The translations under genes and the position numbers were made by a program. Below are positions 23,317-34,088 of a stretch of DNA of 60,000 nucleotides, one piece after another. Within the stretch, counting starts at the first letter, position 1. The number at the start of each line of letters is the position of its first letter. A model generated the notes under the pieces. The model saw only the letters and a list, made by a program, of their open reading frames with translations. It did not search any database and was not told the DNA's origin. The stretch spans positions 50,935,136 through 50,995,135 of the forward strand of contig NC_081414.1 of NCBI RefSeq assembly GCF_030272615.1, written 5' to 3'. The stretch comes from Cryptomeria japonica (taxonomy: Eukaryota > Streptophyta > Pinopsida > Cupressales > Cupressaceae).

Positions 23317-24395
23317 CGAGTTGGGAAGACAGATCGTGGCTGTGCACGCTCATCAATCTATGAGACATAAGGTCGGAATGGGGATTTCTACAACAAACCC
23401 ATTGAAGATTGGCCGGTATTCTCTTGTCACATCCATCAAAGCCAAAGCTATGGAGACCGAGATGCAGGAGATTAAACTCAAAAGGTTTAAATCAAGGGCA
23501 GATTTTGACTACAGGGGTATGAAGGAAAAGATCAAAAGGTCCTTTCTACATGTGCATCGTATTGAGGATATCTGGGTAGATCTCCGTACAGAAATGGAGG
23601 TTCTCAAGATGGACTACTGCAGGCTTACGGTTGAGCAGGTTATTGATCTGAACCTGGTGGACATTCCGCAAGGAATGATTGATGATGGGAATGTGCTCGA
23701 TCCAGAGTTTGTCTCACGAAGGGTTGAAGAAGCCCCACTTCCTTTAATCCAATGGTCACATAAAGAATGCACTTTCATTCTTGAAAGATTTCAGCCCATC
23801 TTAGCTAACACCAACACTTGGCTCAAAGGTAATGGTGTTAGATTCATCAAGATCAAGGTTGGAAAAGAAGATGACTCTACAGGGCCTCTTGGATGTAAGT
23901 CTGAGATTTAGGTTGACAACAAGGAAGGTGCATCATCTTCAGGTACTAGGATCAAATTGCGGGTTAGTTAGGCAATAGTGCTTCCTCCCGAGGAGGCGAC
24001 AGTTCGTGGGAAAGAAAAGTCCCTGCTTCACGTTCATGTGATTGATCCTGATAATCCAGAAGGACAACAATCAGATGATGCTCCTAAGTCACTAGCTTCA
24101 GACTCACCTCATGAGATTCCCTCCTCAGTTTCCATGGAGCTGCCTCGATCTCCCCCTGACATAATAGTGGAGGAGTCTCCTCAGAATGCCGTTCCTATTT
24201 CAACAGTTGAGCCACCTCTTGATCATCAACAAGAGAGTTCGCTGGAAATTCCCGAGGATACTCCTGCATGTATCCATTTATCAGAGATTGATACCTCTAC
24301 TTTTGGCTTTGAAGAATTTATGAGGCAATCTTCATGCCCTTTGGTTACCGAGCAAACCATGGTCACCATCCAAACAGATACTCCTCCTAGGGTGA
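23317..24395 (+). pseudogene. LTR A protein frame, middle part
   Basis: Begins with the duplicated 226 bases (to 23542) and then continues the A frame: IEDIWVDLRTEMEVLK, VEQVIDLNLVDIPQG, a stop at 23909 and, in the same frame from 23978, a Ser/Pro/Glu-rich linker (SPHEIPSSVSMELPRSPP). It is cut at 24395 by element D. The linker matches in place the polar linkers of the C and E proteins. Confidence 0.65.
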
Positions 24396-24789
24396 TGTTG
24401 TGACGTATTCACACATCGCCCCATTGCAAATGGGGACCCCTGCTTTTTGCTTTTTAGGGTTAGTCTTCCTGGCTTAGTCTTTTAGGTTCTTGGCTATTAA
24501 TCTTTGCATTGGAGAGTTGCCGGTGATTTCGTTAGGATAACAGGGTCTGCTTGAATTGAAGTGGGTTAGTAGGTGGTCCAGGTCAGGGTCTCTTTGGAAG
24601 CTTTCTCTAGGTCAGGCCTTGCTCTAGTCTTGGGGTTATGCCTTGATTGAGTTTGGGAGAGTCTTTGCATTATGTCTAGAGCTTTGTTTGATACCGATTC
24701 CACTCATTTACCCTTCGAGGAGCAAAGAACATGAAGATTGAGCATGAAAACTTGAGAGTTGAATGAGGAATTTGAGTGATAGTGTCAAA

Positions 24790-25188
24790 TTCGCTCCTGA
24801 TCCTTCCAAAGGGACAGGAGCGAAATCTTCCTTAGCTCCCTTTTTGACTCCTATTTTCAACAAAACTTCACTTTAAGGCATGACTTGAGGGGAAATTAGC
24901 TTGAATCCACCCTTGGAGACGCCTTGGACAAACTTAGACATGGAAATTTGGAGAAAAGGTCATGAATTTGAGCAAAATCACAAAATTCGCTCCTGACCCT
25001 TCCAAAGGGTCCAAAGCGAATTTCCTTTGATCTTCTTGTTTAGGTCAAAATCTTTGGTGTGATTGAGGCAAGGTTGATTCATGCAGGCCTTGTGAGTGAG
25101 TTGCAACCAAGTGAGATGAAGTTCTATGAGGAATTTGTGCCAAAAAGAGAAATTTCGCTCCTGACCCTTCCAAAGGGTCCATAGCGAA
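24790..25188 (+). repeat. Hairpin array in D, first part (three hairpins)
   Basis: Hairpins start at 24790, 24986 and 25154. Outer arms are TTCGCTC and GAGCGAA, inner arms GACCCTT and AAGGGTC. The array continues at 32938 beyond the C insertion. Confidence 0.85.
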
Positions 25189-25645
25189 ATTCCTAGAGGG
25201 GTATTGTTGTGACCATTTCACACATCGCCCCATCGCAAATGGGGACCCCCTCTTTTTGCTTGTTTTTTGCCCGTTTTCGCTTTCGTTTTTAGGGTTTTGT
25301 TAGTCAGTTAGTTGTCTGGATTTAGGGCTAAGCCTTAGGGTTTTAAATTTTGCCTTTTCAAGCCAAAATCCAGTCGTTTTTGAGAGCTTTTGAGCTTCTT
25401 TTTCTAGAATGCAAATTTTGAATGCAATGATTTCGCCAAAATGGTCTAATTTTCAATTGGAATGTTCATGCAGAGCTTAAATTTGTCTAAGTGTTGACCG
25501 TCAATGTGAATTTTTGTCCGATTGAATATTTTGACCAAATTTTAACTTTTTTGAATTTTGATCCTGGGCATTGGAATTGATTTGTTTTCGCTTCGTGAAG
25601 TGTTAAAATGTGAAAAATCTTGTTATTTTGGCCTGTAGGAGCAAA

Positions 25646-27571
25646 ATCGCTCCTGTCCCTCAGTGAAGGACGGGAGCTCATTTCCAAATATCTCATCATC
25701 CTTGTAGAGTCCAGACAAATTTTACGTTTGAAGTGATGGAGAACGGCGAGATCTTTCCATTGAATATAAATTGAAGATTTTCGCGAGCACAGAAATGCCT
25801 CCAGGAGGAAAATCGCTCCTGTCCCTCAGTGAAGGACCGGAGCTACAATTCAAATTTTGTCTTGTCCTTGCAAGATTTTGAAAGCTTAATGATTTGAGGA
25901 CGTCCAAGGGAAGATACTTTGCCAAATGAATATAATTTGATATGCAAAAACGAAGGAGAATGACCTATATTGACCAAATCGCTCCTGTCCCTCTCCAAGG
26001 GACCAGGGCGAAGTACCTTGTAGCTCTCGTCCCTCTCCCAGGGACCATAGCGATTTCCTTCATTTTGCAAAATCCAGACAAGGGTCAAGGCAAGTTTACG
26101 TTCAAAAACAAGGGAAAACATGAGATGAACGCATTGAATATAAATTGAAGATTTTTGGGACGTCCATACCAGTGTTAAATGCCTAGTTCGCTCCTGTCCC
26201 TCTCCAAGGGACCAGAGCGATTTTTGATATAATTACTTTTCTTGCAAGGTTACAGATGATGTCAGGGCATGGATGAATGGAGTAGAGCATGACAAATCCA
26301 TTGAATATAAATTTGGAAGGTGACGAAGTGAAATGAAGGCCACAAGAGCAAGTTCGCTCCTGTCCCTCTCCAAGGGACCAGGGCGATACAATGGTTGTAT
26401 TGCTTCTTGCTCATGTTTGAACCGATCCAAGTCAAGACGAAGGGTGGCGAAGACATTTTAGGGCATTTCTATCAAGCGCAAGGTTGTAAAGGTCATCACA
26501 TGGAAGGAATGTGCACTCTAAGACCCATATCGCTCCTGTCCCTCTCCAAGGGACCAGAGCGATACTTCCATTAAGACATCGATTTCAAAGGACAAGCAAA
26601 TATTAATTTACCAAGAGGACTTAAAGGACGTCATCTCACGCAATGAAGATAATTGCAAGTTGGTAAAAATAAGAACAAGCTCGCAATGATGAACTTCGCT
26701 CCTGTCCCTCAGGAAGGGACCAGAGCGATATTGGATATCTTGGCCAATCCATGCGAGATTTACGTAAGGTCAAGGTTTCGCAACGTCTTGGAGGATCCAT
26801 GGTATGATAGGAAGGTGATACACGAAGATTTCAAACGTAAAATAATCACCAAAATGAACATAGAGCTCATATCGCTCCTGTCCTTTGGACAAGGACCAAG
26901 GCGATACTATCAAAACACTCACGTTCCTTCAAAGATCAAGGCGAAGCGAGGTTAGGAAGCGCGAAGGACGACGTTTGAAAGACATTGCAAAGGAGATCGA
27001 AGTTTTGAAGTCGCCAAGATCAAGGAAGAATCATGGATCGCTCCTGTCCCTCTCCAAGGGACAAGGGCGATGGTCCCTTTAATACGTCCAAACACATAAT
27101 GAAGACAAATGGAATAAGCGCGAAAGACATGAGCATAGAGGTTGTTCGCCCTACAATGGAAGTTCGAAGGTCGAAGATACAAGATGAACGTGAAGACATG
27201 GAGATCGCTCCTGTCCCTCTCCAAGGGACAAGGGCGATATTAGGCAAAACACATGATATTCTTTGAAAATCACGTTAAGACAAGGACGCACAAGGTTTTA
27301 AATGACATTTGGAAGATGATACAAGGAAAGGATCGTACCAAAATGGAGAATTTCAAGCAAAAACATTAGGATCGCTCCTGCCCCTCTCCAAGGGACCAGG
27401 GCGATGATGGTCATAAGATGCATTTGCTCGCACAAGAAAGAAATTCAAATTCGAAGGACCACCAGATGATCAATTTGGAACGTGGAAATGAAGGAGTTGA
27501 ACGTTGAAAACGCAAGAATCAAGACCAAAATCATGGATCGCTCCTGTCCCTCTCCAAGGGACCAGAGCGAT
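25646..27571 (+). repeat. Array of 13 hairpins with 166-bp period in LTR C
   Basis: Outer arms ATCGCTC/GAGCGAT enclose inner arms GTCCCT/AGGGAC and a five-base loop. Hairpins start at 25646, 25812, 25978, (extra at 26022), 26187, 26353, 26529, 26695, 26871, 27037, 27204, 27371 and 27537. The steps are 166 bases seven times, 167 twice, 176 twice and one 209 that contains the extra hairpin. The roughly 131 bases between hairpins are much less alike, although GAATATAAATT recurs in some. Confidence 0.95.
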
Positions 27572-27899
27572 GAGGTACGTCCCTTTATTTTCATATTTTT
27601 GGCGCCAAATTAAACAATTCAAATTTCCTTAAAATGCTAAATCGATTTAAAAATTGAAAAATCCATTTTTATTTGGCATTTAATATGGCGTTATCTCTTA
27701 TTAATTATTTTTTTGCCTTTATTTAAAATCGAAATTCTCAATTAAAAAACGCAAGGCATTAATAGTTAATTATTTAATTAATAAAAAATCGATTTCAAGC
27801 GCTCATTTAAGGAGGTCGGCCTTGTCATTTCATTGCAAATCATTTAAAAAATGGTTTTATTTTTATCAAGTCGGCCTAAGGGGTGAAGGATGAACGCGC

Positions 27900-28230
27900 T
27901 ATATAAGGGGAGTGGAATTATCATTTTCTACATCATTATTTTACCTTCCTTCATGCGAATTGAAAGGGCGAGTATAGTGCGAATATTATCCAAGGTGGCG
28001 TAGACACTTCAAAGGTGGTGCGAGTTTCATTCATCCAAGGGTGGCGCGCTAAGTTATCAAAAGGTGGTGCGAATATTATCCAAAGGTGGCGCTAATATAG
28101 AGTGCGAAGTACGTTGAAGACCAAGGGTGGTGCGAGCTTGAGGATACATTAAGTGCGAATTTGAAGATCCATTTGAGACCACGTCCAAGGCGATAATTGA
28201 AGATCACATTCTCTCCAGAGGTGGCGAAGA
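27900..28230 (+). promoter_or_regulatory. Internal TATA box and GGTGGCGC-repeat leader upstream of the LTR C frame
   Basis: TATATAAGG at 27900-27908 follows a GC-bearing GAACGCGC. From 27990 to 28222 the leader repeats AAGGTGGCGC or AAGGTGGTGC about seven times. A TATA box at the matching place is present in F (48234-48239, minus strand). It lies before the intron and start codon, so it may be a separate promoter for the U3 protein, distinct from the LTR promoter at 31910 (inference). Confidence 0.55.
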
Positions 28231-28325
28231 CAATTTTGAGGAGATCATATTGAAGATTATCTTATACCTCAAATTTTGCCTAGGCGAATTTTGTTTTTGC
28301 ATTCTAGAGTTAGCTCTCTATCGAG

Positions 28326-28531
28326 GTATGGCGATTTAATTATTGTTGTTTTATTCATTCATCGTCATATTTCAAATTTTGAAATTTTGATTCTTGAATA
28401 TCTCTTAGCTCAATCGTTGTATTTTAGGAAATGATAACTCTAGAGACTTATCATGAGGTTTCCTAAAATTTATCTCTCTTATTTACGTTATTTATTGCAA
28501 AATCTATTTCTTATAATGAAATGTTGTGTAG
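28326..28531 (+). other. Predicted 206-nt 5' leader intron in LTR C
   Basis: Donor CGAG|GTATGG at 28325/28326 and acceptor TGTGTAG at 28531, three bases before the start codon. F has matching GGAG|GTATGG and TGTGTAG sites. The place, just before the ATG, is the same as the intron shown by the B/E comparison, which supports the prediction. Confidence 0.6.
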
Positions 28532-28533
28532 GT

Positions 28534-31500
28534 ATGGCGACCCCAAAGGCGGGAGCATCCACCAGTCGCTCGGCTCTCATGAAAGAAGATCAGAAGACCG
28601 AAGAAGTGGAGACCAAGATCGTGTCCAAGTGGAGCAACATTGGAGATACCGACTTGGGGAACTTTAGCACGAAGAAGTTTCGAGAGGTCCCTTACATCGG
28701 CAAGCCATCACCTGTCGCCCGGAGAATTATAGAGTGGCATTATCAAGGCGGCCGGTTTTCCTCCAGCTATTCAGTGCCACGAGTTGATGATCGAGTGTGC
28801 CCGTCACTACAATCCACAGTCCAGGACAATTGTGTCCAATGAGGGAAACACTTTGGCGTACCTTTCAGAGGAAGCCATAAGTGAAGCCTTCCATCTTCCA
28901 GAGCACAGGGACATGATATACAAGAGCATTGAAGGAGCCAGATCAGTGTACGATGATGATCCAGATGCTTGCCTAAGCATAATCAACAAGAACTGGCTAC
29001 TTAAGAGTCGTCCCCGTCTGAGCAAAGTACCGAATACACCACACAGGATTGATTTCCAGGAGGAGTACAGAGATTTGATTACCATGCTCAACAGAGTTAC
29101 AGGAGCACCTCATGCCTTCTATTTTGAGAAATGGATGTTTTACTTCATCCAGGTGATTGTTCAAGGAAAGGGTACAATACATTGGGCTAGGATAATTAGC
29201 CATTGCTTGGACGTACAGTTGAGAAGACTCAGGGCTACTAAGTCCTTCCACATGAGTTCATACGTCATCTATGCCTTAATCAGGAGCGTTGAGTACGCAG
29301 GACTACCTCACAGAGGAGTGATTGGAAGAGGACCCGGTGAGGTCAGAGTTTGTGAATCCTATACCTACTTGCATCATCCACCAGGGAAGAATTACAAGTT
29401 AATCAATGATACTTTCACGATGAACATCACAAGGACGTTGCAAGGAGGGATTCACAACAGATTATCTCAGGATGCCCAGGAATTCATCAAGAGGTACGGT
29501 GCTTGGTTCATTCAGTTTCCCAAGTTCACTTACATTAGAGTGTATGGATGTCCTTTACCTCCATACATGTTGCCGAGGTACCCGACAGATAGAATTGTGT
29601 TACTTGAAGTAACAAGGCAGTTGGCAGCATATGTGAAGGCATTCAGACACAGACATCAGAATGGAGTTCAGGTACCTATTATTTTGGGTAATTCAGTTGA
29701 GGTATGTCCTAATGTCTTAGCCATGGATGACGCAGAGAAGGAATTAGCCTTGTATCCTTTTTCATCTTTTGCTTGGAGGAATAGTTTTGATCCACATGGA
29801 CACTTAGAGGAGACGGTCGGTAGAAGATTTAGACATGAATACCAAATTGAGGATTTTATGATGAATCTCTTAGATGATCTTGAAGTGAAACGTAAGATAC
29901 ATTCTAGATTGCCTTTGGATTTCATCAGGAAATGTAAGATTTACAGAGTAGCCGACCAAGCTCAGGACAACGGCAGGCACATCCAATCTTCATATGATAG
30001 AGAAAGCAAAACAATAAGTTTGAATTGGAATGAGCCCGAGGCCGTGGATTTAGATGATTTGATGGCACCAGTCTTGTCTTGTACTCGCAGATGGGTAGAC
30101 GTTATCAGAAGTTGAGAGAACAAGGCATAGCCATGTCTTTTACTTTGGAAGAGAAACCAGCCGAAGGTGGAGCCAGTGTTAGTGAAGGCAATCCTAATCC
30201 TAGGAATTCAGGTGAAGGTAACCTTCGATGTGCCAGTGAGGGCAATCTCCATTCGAGAGGTTCGGAGAGAAAGGAAAGATCAGAAAAGGAAGAGTCTTCC
30301 AAGAAAAAGCAAGGTGCCAACAAAGATCAAGCACCTGGTACTTCTTCCAGACCAGAAGATAGAACAGTTCGAGTGGAAGAGTCCATGGAATCAATGGTAC
30401 AGAATGACAGACAGGAGGAAGGACAGGCACAGCATGTTTCATCCGATGGATCTCTCCAAGACTATGATTTAGATAATGATAATGAAGTAGCATCTCCTCC
30501 CAGACAAGAAGAAATAGTACATAAAGAAATTCAAGTTCAAGAGACAAGATCAAATATCCCAGATTGGTTGAAGGAAAGATTGACTAAGGTGATCGTAATT
30601 GAGGACGAGGACAGTACAATTGATTTAGAGAGCCTCGTTGGACGTTCACATATGACAACAGAGAAGAAGAAAGCTACAAAGATGTCCAAGATGATTCGAG
30701 ATGAGACTGGATCTAGAAAACTGCAGATAGCTACACCGGCAGCAGACAAATATGAGGGTGAGATCCTAGCAGAGGACTATCATATACAGACTATTGAGTT
30801 AGGACCATCCACAGCAGAGCAGACTTTAGATGATGCCACCGACACATTTGAGGCATTGAAGGACAAGTTTAGAGAAGAAGTAGAAAAGAATAGAAAGCTT
30901 GAGAAAGAGGTCGGTGCATGGAGGACATATTTCAGTCACATCAATGAACCTTTGGGACGTCAGGATCCAGTTAGATCACCATTACAGGCATTGCCCCTTC
31001 AATCAATCAATGAAGCAGAAAGATTCAGGAACCTGGTCCAGCGTACATGTAGTTGGATGGATAGATCTCACACGGTGGCCATTGAGTTTGTTACAAGGAT
31101 GTCGAAGATCACCCACCAGGCTATCCAAGTTCTTGAGATTATTCACAGATTGATGGCAACAGTAGCTGCATTTGCCCATACTAAGGACGTTGTCATCCCT
31201 GTCTTGAAAGTTATAAGACACACATCCAGAAGAATTTTAGCACAAGAGAGGATCTTAGAAGGTGATTCTCACAGTTTGTTTCAGTGGTCAACCTTGCTCC
31301 ATATAAAGAGTGTTCTCTTCGAGGACATCAGTGTTAGATGTGGTCAAGTTGAGGAGGTGATCAATCCGATCCAGGACAGAGTATTTGAGGTACTTCGTAC
31401 CATTCTTGGCAGAAGGATCGAGGTCGAGACAAATGTGGATTTACAAGAATTTGAGGATAGAATCCAGATCATCTTTCGCAAGGACGCAGATGTTACAGAT

Positions 31501-31749
31501 GAGCAGTATGATCAGATGTATGCCACCATGCTCCTGATTGATAGAACAAAGGAACTTGAACCTACTTGGGACACAGCTCTTCTAGATGCATTTGATCAGG
31601 TTATCCACTTAGAAGAGAGTATCAAGAATCTTCCCGAGATTCCAAGCACAGAAATCGAAGGAATCGTGACAAAATTCATTGCATATGCTAAGAAAGAGAA
31701 TTGGAAAGGGAATAAGATTCTAGATGAAAGGTTGTTACAGATGACATGA
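28534..31749 (+). pseudogene. LTR C protein frame, about 1,072 codons, two frameshifts
   Basis: Starts MATPKAGASTSR at 28534. A one-base shift near 28731 moves the frame to the long stretch 28784-30115, and a second near 30095 moves it to 30079-31749; no in-frame stop occurs otherwise. Conserved part: MIECARHYNP, LSEEAISEAFHLPE, FEKWMFYFI, FHMSSYVIYALI, MNITRTLQGGIHNRL, QFPKFTYIRVYG and PPYMLPRYPTDR. A Ser/Glu/Lys-rich linker (about residues 525-700) leads to EDYHIQTIELG, a coiled coil (FREEVEKNRKLEKEVGAW) and a helical C-terminus. Amino-acid motifs are shared with E although DNA similarity is low, which suggests past selection on protein. No zinc knuckle, protease, reverse transcriptase, integrase or transmembrane segment is seen, so it is not gag-pol and not an obvious envelope. 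Function unknown. Confidence 0.85.
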
Positions 31750-31827
31750 CATCTTATTTCTCATTGGTTGATACCTCCTAGATTTTTGTATTTAATATTG
31801 TTCAGTAAAAAGGAGGTCATTTGTAAC

Positions 31828-31917
31828 AAACCCTAATTAGGGTTTAGGTGTCATGATTTTGTCCATTGATTTATTTTCAATCTGGACCTTTCATTGTAAC
31901 TGGGGATGCTATTTATA
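31828..31917 (+). promoter_or_regulatory. LTR promoter of C: palindromic telo-box and TATA box
   Basis: The same 18-bp palindrome as in E at 31828-31845, then TATTTATA at 31910-31917, 82 bases after the palindrome start. Confidence 0.75.
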
Positions 31918-32937
31918 CCCCCATTTTTCATTTCATTTGATGATAGAAAAATAGTGAATAAGTGTGAGAGATAATAGTTGATGTAATAGAGAGATTAGAG
32001 TTAGAAGCAATTTTTATTTTGTAGCAAGATTGAGTCTTGAAGAGAGAAATTCAAGCAATTGTTGTATATGATGACTTGGAAATCAATAAAATATTGAAGT
32101 TATGGTGTTTTGTTGCAAATTTCTTAAGTTATCTTCATGGTTGTTGGATGTACTTGAATCACGCTCAATCAAAGTAGTTTGTTAATTTGAAAGGCTAAGT
32201 GTGAGATTTGATATTTGGTAGGATTCGCTATCCAAACCACTAGCTTCTTGCTGATTGTAGGAATGCCTTGCGTGGTCGACTGGAAAACATTTTGAGTCCT
32301 TAACCTTCAAGCATTTTCGCATCTAGGATATGTACCTTCGTAGTAGTGTCCTTGGTCTTTGATGCATTGAACACCATTATTACCTTAGAAGATCGCACTA
32401 ATTTCAATTGAGTTGTTATCTTATGGCAAAATTGAAGTTGGTTGAGTCTTGCCAAATCTCAATCATGCTAAGTCGTTCATAGGGTTAGGCTAGATTAGAC
32501 TTACTTAAACCCTGTCCTTTTTCCATTTTTTGAAGGTTCCTTTTAGATTAGTAAAATCTTCGAGCTTTTGAATCCGTAAGACGCCTTGGAGGAAACAGCA
32601 AATCACATCATACCACTAAAAAAGCTTGTCCACACGTGGAGATCCCACTAAAAGAACCTTGGAGTCTACCTAACTGATCCTTTTTGCAGATCTTCAGCAG
32701 TTAGAGACTATTTTCTCAAGAGAGGATAAGATGCCTGTCGGTATTTTATTCTGTGTATGATGGTGTACAAAATACACGTCAACAGGTATGTACCTTCCAG
32801 AGGTACACAAGTGAACTTGTCAATAGTTGCATTTTGATCCCAAATTTGAGCAAAGTAAGCCCTTAGGATGCCTTCCTAGTATGGACCAAGGTCAAAACAT
32901 AAGTAAATTGAAAGATAAATTTAGTGGAAATATGAAT

Positions 32938-33845
32938 TTCGCTCTTGACCCTTCCAAAGGGTCCAGAGCGAAATCCTTGGAAAGACTTAATTCCTCACCA
33001 AAAGCATTGAGTAGACATCACTTTGAGAGCAAGTTGGCTTGAGTATGATAAGATAAGGGTGGAAAGGACAAGTCCTAGGCAAGTTGAGTGTGGATAGAGT
33101 CTAGAAATGCAAATTTCGCTCCTGACCCTTCCAAAGGGTCCAAAGCGAAATTTCCTAAAACCTCTATTTGCTCCTTGTTTGGGGTCGAAATCTTGGTTCC
33201 TAAGGCATGGTTGGGAAAAGATTGATGTGTTCTTGCCTTGCAAGGTGGATTGGAGCAAAGGAAATGATGAAATTGAGACTAAATGGCAAATTTCGCTCCT
33301 GACCCTTTCAAAGGGTCCAGAGCGAAATTCACCTAAGCTCCTGACCCTTCCAGAGGGTCCAGAGCGAATTCTCTTGAAACCTCCTTTTGCTCTCAATTTT
33401 GTATGAAGCCTAACGTTGATGGAGGTTGATTGAACTTAGAGGCATCCCTAGGCATGCCTTTGAGTGAGTTGTGGTCTCAAAGTGTGAAGAATTTGTCCAA
33501 AAATGCCAATTTCGCTCCTGACCCTTCCAAAAGGTCTAGAGGGAAATTCCTAGGAGTTCTTTTGTTTTGCCTAGGCCCTTGAGCGAAACCTATTCTTAAG
33601 CATTTTTGGAGGCAAAAGACTTGTTTTTGATGAGAAAAGGATGAGAAATGAAGTTCTATGAAGGAAAATTGAACAAAATGTCAATTTTGCTCCTGACCCT
33701 TGGAGAGGGTCCAGAGCGAAAATCTCATTATAGGGCCTGTCCTTGGAGAGGATCCAGAGCAAATTTCATTATAGGTCTTGTCCTTAGAGAGGGTCCAGAG
33801 TGAATTTCATTATAGGTCCTGTCCTTGGAGAGGATCCAGAGCGAA
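32938..33845 (+). repeat. Hairpin array in D, second part
   Basis: Hairpins begin at 32938, 33115, 33292, about 33335, 33511 and 33686, followed by three degenerate close-packed units to 33845. Steps of 175-177 and 219 are seen. Arms TTCGCTC/GAGCGAA and GACCCTT/AAGGGTC are mostly kept. Confidence 0.85.
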
Positions 33846-33959
33846 ATTAATCCTAATGCCTTCTTGTTGATGATTTAAGGTAAGAAATGCTATGTTAGAA
33901 TGAATATATTATGTATACTTAATCATCTTTTGTTTGTTTTGTAGATCACCAAAATCAAG

Positions 33960-34088
33960 ATGGAGGAAGATCAGGCCAGGACAAGGGCGACCTCTTCCAG
34001 TTTCATCATCATCAAGAACACTTCAAATGCATGGAAGAGGACTCAAAGTGCTTCCAAGTTGGAGGACTTCAGGTGTTCAAAGAGTTGA
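33960..34088 (+). pseudogene. Stub of the U3 protein frame in D (42 codons)
   Basis: A pyrimidine-rich acceptor TTTGTTTTGTAG ends at 33944 and ATG GAG GAA follows at 33960. The peptide (MEEDQARTRATSSS) shares DQARTRATSSS-like coding with F, stops at 34086 and has no conserved domain after it. The large frame has evidently been deleted while the leader and splice acceptor remained. Confidence 0.5.

Larger units (their letters stand above)
25205..32784 (+). mobile_element. LTR 'C': 7.6-kb solo LTR carrying a protein frame; target duplication GGTAT
   Basis: Begins TGTTGTGACC, ends ACACGTCAACA, and is flanked by GGTAT at 25200-25204 and 32785-32789. It sits inside the hairpin array of D. Contents in order: terminal palindrome, 13 hairpins at 166-bp period, an internal TATA box (27900), a leader with GGTGGCGC repeats, a predicted intron, a 1,072-codon frame, a telo-box/TATA promoter (31828-31917) and about 870 bases to the end. 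No second copy of its start or end lies inside it, so it is a single LTR and not a whole element with two LTRs. Confidence 0.9.

Noticed and set aside
26952-27266. Overlapping frames of 60-90 codons in the hairpin array
   Set aside because: They recur only because the hairpin words are repeated; both strands are open and no domain is seen.
25646-27571. CRISPR-like array (regular repeats with unlike spacers)
   Set aside because: The surroundings are plant retrotransposon DNA, the spacers are about 131 bases, no cas genes exist and the array lies inside an LTR with target duplications.
28534-31749. U3 protein as envelope or as gag
   Set aside because: No signal peptide, transmembrane segment or zinc knuckle was seen, and its place is inside the LTR.
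25205-32784. C as a complete retrotransposon with missing pol
   Set aside because: Its start and end sequences each occur once, so there are not two LTRs inside; the ends and the GGTAT duplication fit one LTR.
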